Below are positions 5,661 through 7,216 of a stretch of 7,216 bases of DNA, one piece after another. The stretch is taken from positions 1 through 7,216 of the forward strand of contig JAITCX010000163.1 of assembly GCA_031282945.1 (NCBI GenBank), given 5' to 3'. The notes under the pieces are model-generated. The model had not been told where the DNA came from. It saw only the letters and a program-made list of their open reading frames with translations, and ran no database searches. Position 1 is the stretch's first letter; each line of letters begins with the position of its first letter. The stretch comes from Elusimicrobiota bacterium. GTDB lineage: Bacteria > Elusimicrobiota > Endomicrobiia > Endomicrobiales > Endomicrobiaceae. The position numbers and the translations under genes were made by a program.

Positions 5661-6539
5661 TTATTTTTCCTTGACGCATTGCGTCTTAAACCATGTGATT
5701 TGTCTTTTGGCGTAGCGCCTCGTTTGCTTAGAAAATTCATCAATTAATGTCTGCAGTTTTTTAGTTTTTACCCCTGCCGAACTTTTTGATAAATAAGGTA
5801 AAAATTCTATTATTAATTGATATCCTATGGCGCTTAAAGCGGGACAATTTTTTGCATAGCCCATGTTTAAAATTTTTTGAGTTTCCTCAATCATGCCGCC
5901 CTCAATCATTTTTTTGCAGCGCTCATTTATCGCCTCATACAAAACTTTTCTATCGGGACAAAGATTATAAATTTCAAAGTCATATCTGGCGTCCCTTTTT
6001 ACGAAATGTTCTTGCATTGTTTTTTTTGAAATGATATTTACTTCAAGCGCACGCAAAAGTCTTTGAGGATTGCCAAAATTTGATTTGGCGGCTTGCGGAT
6101 CAAGTTTAAACAAATTTTCATAAAGCTGCGCTTTAGAAAGCCGCTTTAATTTTTCTCTTAGTTTCTCGTCTGCTTTGGGCATTTCATTTAAACCGTATAA
6201 TAAACCTTTTATGTAGAGGCCTGTCCCCCCGCAAACTATTGGAACTTTTTGCCTATCTATTATCTGCTCTATTTTCTCGTCTGCATCTTTTATAAAATCC
6301 GCAACGCTATAACTTTGATCTGGCAAAACAATATCGGTTAAATGTTGTAAAACCCCGTCTATTTCCCGCACGCCGCGGTCTTTGAGTTTCCCTTCTTTAT
6401 TTGATCCGATGTCTAAGTATTTATATATTTGTCTAGAATCTGCAGAAATTATTTCGCCGTTTTTGCGTTTTGCCAAACTCAGAGCCATTGCAGTTTTTCC
6501 AGCGCAAGTCGGACCTGCCACAACAATAATTTTTTTCAT
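5661..6539 (-). CDS. miaA: tRNA dimethylallyltransferase MiaA
   Basis: MiaA transfers a dimethylallyl group from its diphosphate to N6 of adenosine 37 in tRNAs that read UNN codons, producing i6A (and, with MiaB, ms2i6A). The 292 residues fall within the family's 290-320 range. Motifs seen in order: P-loop GPTCAGKT at 9-16, SADSRQIYKYLDIG at 32-45 with the catalytic aspartate D34, the segment HLTDIVLPDQSYSVADF from 66, GGTGLYIKGLLYG from 104 with T106, NPQRLLRALEV, the AIGYQLI segment, and the C-terminal TRRYAKRQITWFK. The cytosolic enzyme appears complete. Its ATG overlaps the mutL stop in ATGA, with no Shine-Dalgarno sequence upstream, so it is probably translated by ribosomes finishing mutL. 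The mutL-miaA pair is a common bacterial arrangement. Confidence is very high. Confidence 0.98.
   Translation of the reverse strand: MKKIIVVAGPTCAGKTAMALSLAKRKNGEIISADSRQIYKYLDIGSNKEGKLKDRGVREIDGVLQHLTDIVLPDQSYSVADFIKDADEKIEQIIDRQKVPIVCGGTGLYIKGLLYGLNEMPKADEKLREKLKRLSKAQLYENLFKLDPQAAKSNFGNPQRLLRALEVNIISKKTMQEHFVKRDARYDFEIYNLCPDRKVLYEAINERCKKMIEGGMIEETQKILNMGYAKNCPALSAIGYQLIIEFLPYLSKSSAGVKTKKLQTLIDEFSKQTRRYAKRQITWFKTQCVKEK
6536..6539 (-). promoter_or_regulatory. ATGA start-stop overlap coupling mutL and miaA
   Basis: The last codon of mutL (TGA, 6536-6538) shares bases with the first codon of miaA (ATG, 6537-6539). The 20 bases upstream are AT-rich with no purine-rich ribosome site, so miaA initiation likely depends on re-initiation after mutL. 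Confidence 0.8.
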
Positions 6540-7216
6540 TTGCGTTTAAAAAATTTTTCCAAATCATTTTTAGAAATTGTCCAAGCGGTTGGGCGGCCGT
6601 GGGGGCAAGTAAATGGATTATCGCATTTAAACAAATCGCTTATTAATTTTTTTGCTTCCAAAATAGGCAGGGCGTCGCCCGCTTTTATACTTTCCCTGCA
6701 GGAGCGCATTATAATAATTTCGCGTTTTTGTTTTATATCTATATTTTTATTTTGTTCTATGTCATCTAAAATTTTTCTAATTATCGGCTCTATAGATATT
6801 GCGCCGAGTATTGCAGGATAAGCGTTGATTTTAAAAGTTCTATCTCCAAATTCGCTCACGCTAAAACCTAAATCACTTAAGACTTCTAAATTTTCTTTTA
6901 AAATTTCACAGACGCTAGCTGATGTCTCAAAATTTTCTTGGATTAAAAGCGGTTGAATTTTTAATGTATGGCTGTCTATAGCTTTAGTATAGGCTTCATA
7001 TCTAATGCGTTCAGCGGCGGCATGTTGATCAAAAACATAGAGATCATTTTCTTTTTGCGCAACTATATAGCCGCAAAAAACTTGGCCGACAACTTCAACG
7101 GTATTGTCAAAATCAGTTGTAAATTCCGTTTGAGGTTTATAAAATTTTACATAATCGCCAAAATTATATTGTTGTCTTATTTTATACTTTTGCAAATCTT
7201 GGGAAAATTGATTTTT
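6536..7216 (-). CDS. mutL: DNA mismatch repair protein MutL, C-terminal part (5' end outside window)
   Basis: The visible 226 residues are the C-terminal dimerisation and endonuclease domain; the frame stays open to the edge, so the ATPase domain lies outside. The domain starts near VEVVGQVFCGYIVAQ. It carries DQHAAAERIRYE (6995-7030), an exact match to the DQHAx2Ex4E metal-binding endonuclease motif. The companion zinc-site motifs SCRESIKAGDAL and CPHGRPT (6590-6607) are also present. These show a nicking MutL of the kind found in bacteria without MutH. MutL nicks the daughter strand after MutS recognises a mismatch, activated by the sliding clamp. A start at 7195 would be an internal TTG and can be dismissed, since the frame continues upstream. 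The stop TGA overlaps the miaA start. Confidence 0.96.
   Translation of the reverse strand, partial: KNQFSQDLQKYKIRQQYNFGDYVKFYKPQTEFTTDFDNTVEVVGQVFCGYIVAQKENDLYVFDQHAAAERIRYEAYTKAIDSHTLKIQPLLIQENFETSASVCEILKENLEVLSDLGFSVSEFGDRTFKINAYPAILGAISIEPIIRKILDDIEQNKNIDIKQKREIIIMRSCRESIKAGDALPILEAKKLISDLFKCDNPFTCPHGRPTAWTISKNDLEKFFKRK

Noticed and set aside
5657..5743. N-terminal extension of the Sel1 protein starting at 5743
   Set aside because: It would overlap miaA by more than 80 bases and bury the signal peptide; the basic 29 residues are miaA read out of frame.
6429..6821. 130-codon plus-strand frame
   Set aside because: It runs antisense across the well-supported mutL/miaA junction and has no recognisable protein features.

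Overview
The window is ordinary AT-rich bacterial chromosome (roughly one third GC by eye). It has one tightly packed minus-strand gene row (7216 down to 1567), one small plus-strand gene (1031-1432), and a truncated minus-strand gene at the left edge. There are no mobile elements, tRNAs, rRNAs or CRISPR arrays. Signal peptides, a periplasmic SurA-like chaperone and a secreted Sel1 protein point to a diderm. A MutL carrying the endonuclease motif argues against a MutH-type gammaproteobacterium. Composition and gene content would fit a gut-associated lineage such as Elusimicrobiota (Endomicrobium-like), but nothing in the sequence proves that and I hold it loosely.

Left part (1-1500). The gene for undecaprenyl-diphosphate phosphatase (UppP) reads leftwards from 800 and lacks only its last few codons. 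A 230-bp divergent intergenic region follows. It holds a candidate promoter, an orphan consensus Shine-Dalgarno sequence and three copies of an AACATAT element, two of them forming a perfect palindrome. The plus-strand gene that follows encodes a small secreted protein of unknown function and ends in a clear rho-independent terminator.

Main part (1567-7216, minus strand). In transcription order: the C-terminal part of mutL (mismatch repair endonuclease), miaA (tRNA isopentenyl transferase), a secreted protein of eight Sel1 repeats, murJ (lipid II flippase), a SurA-like periplasmic chaperone with a degenerate parvulin domain, and a 90-residue protein with one membrane helix and a coiled coil. 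Junctions are a 4-nt overlap, then gaps of 4, 2, 19 and 49 nt, so one transcript is likely. No convincing terminator for this row is visible after the last gene.

The theme is envelope building. MurJ flips lipid II and UppP regenerates its undecaprenyl carrier, while the Sel1, SurA-like and coiled-coil proteins are predicted to sit in or face the periplasm. mutL and miaA are housekeeping genes at the upstream end. The least explained parts are the 133-residue secreted protein, the coiled-coil protein built on 21-bp tandem repeats, and the divergent regulatory region. I see no strong case for a wholly new system.
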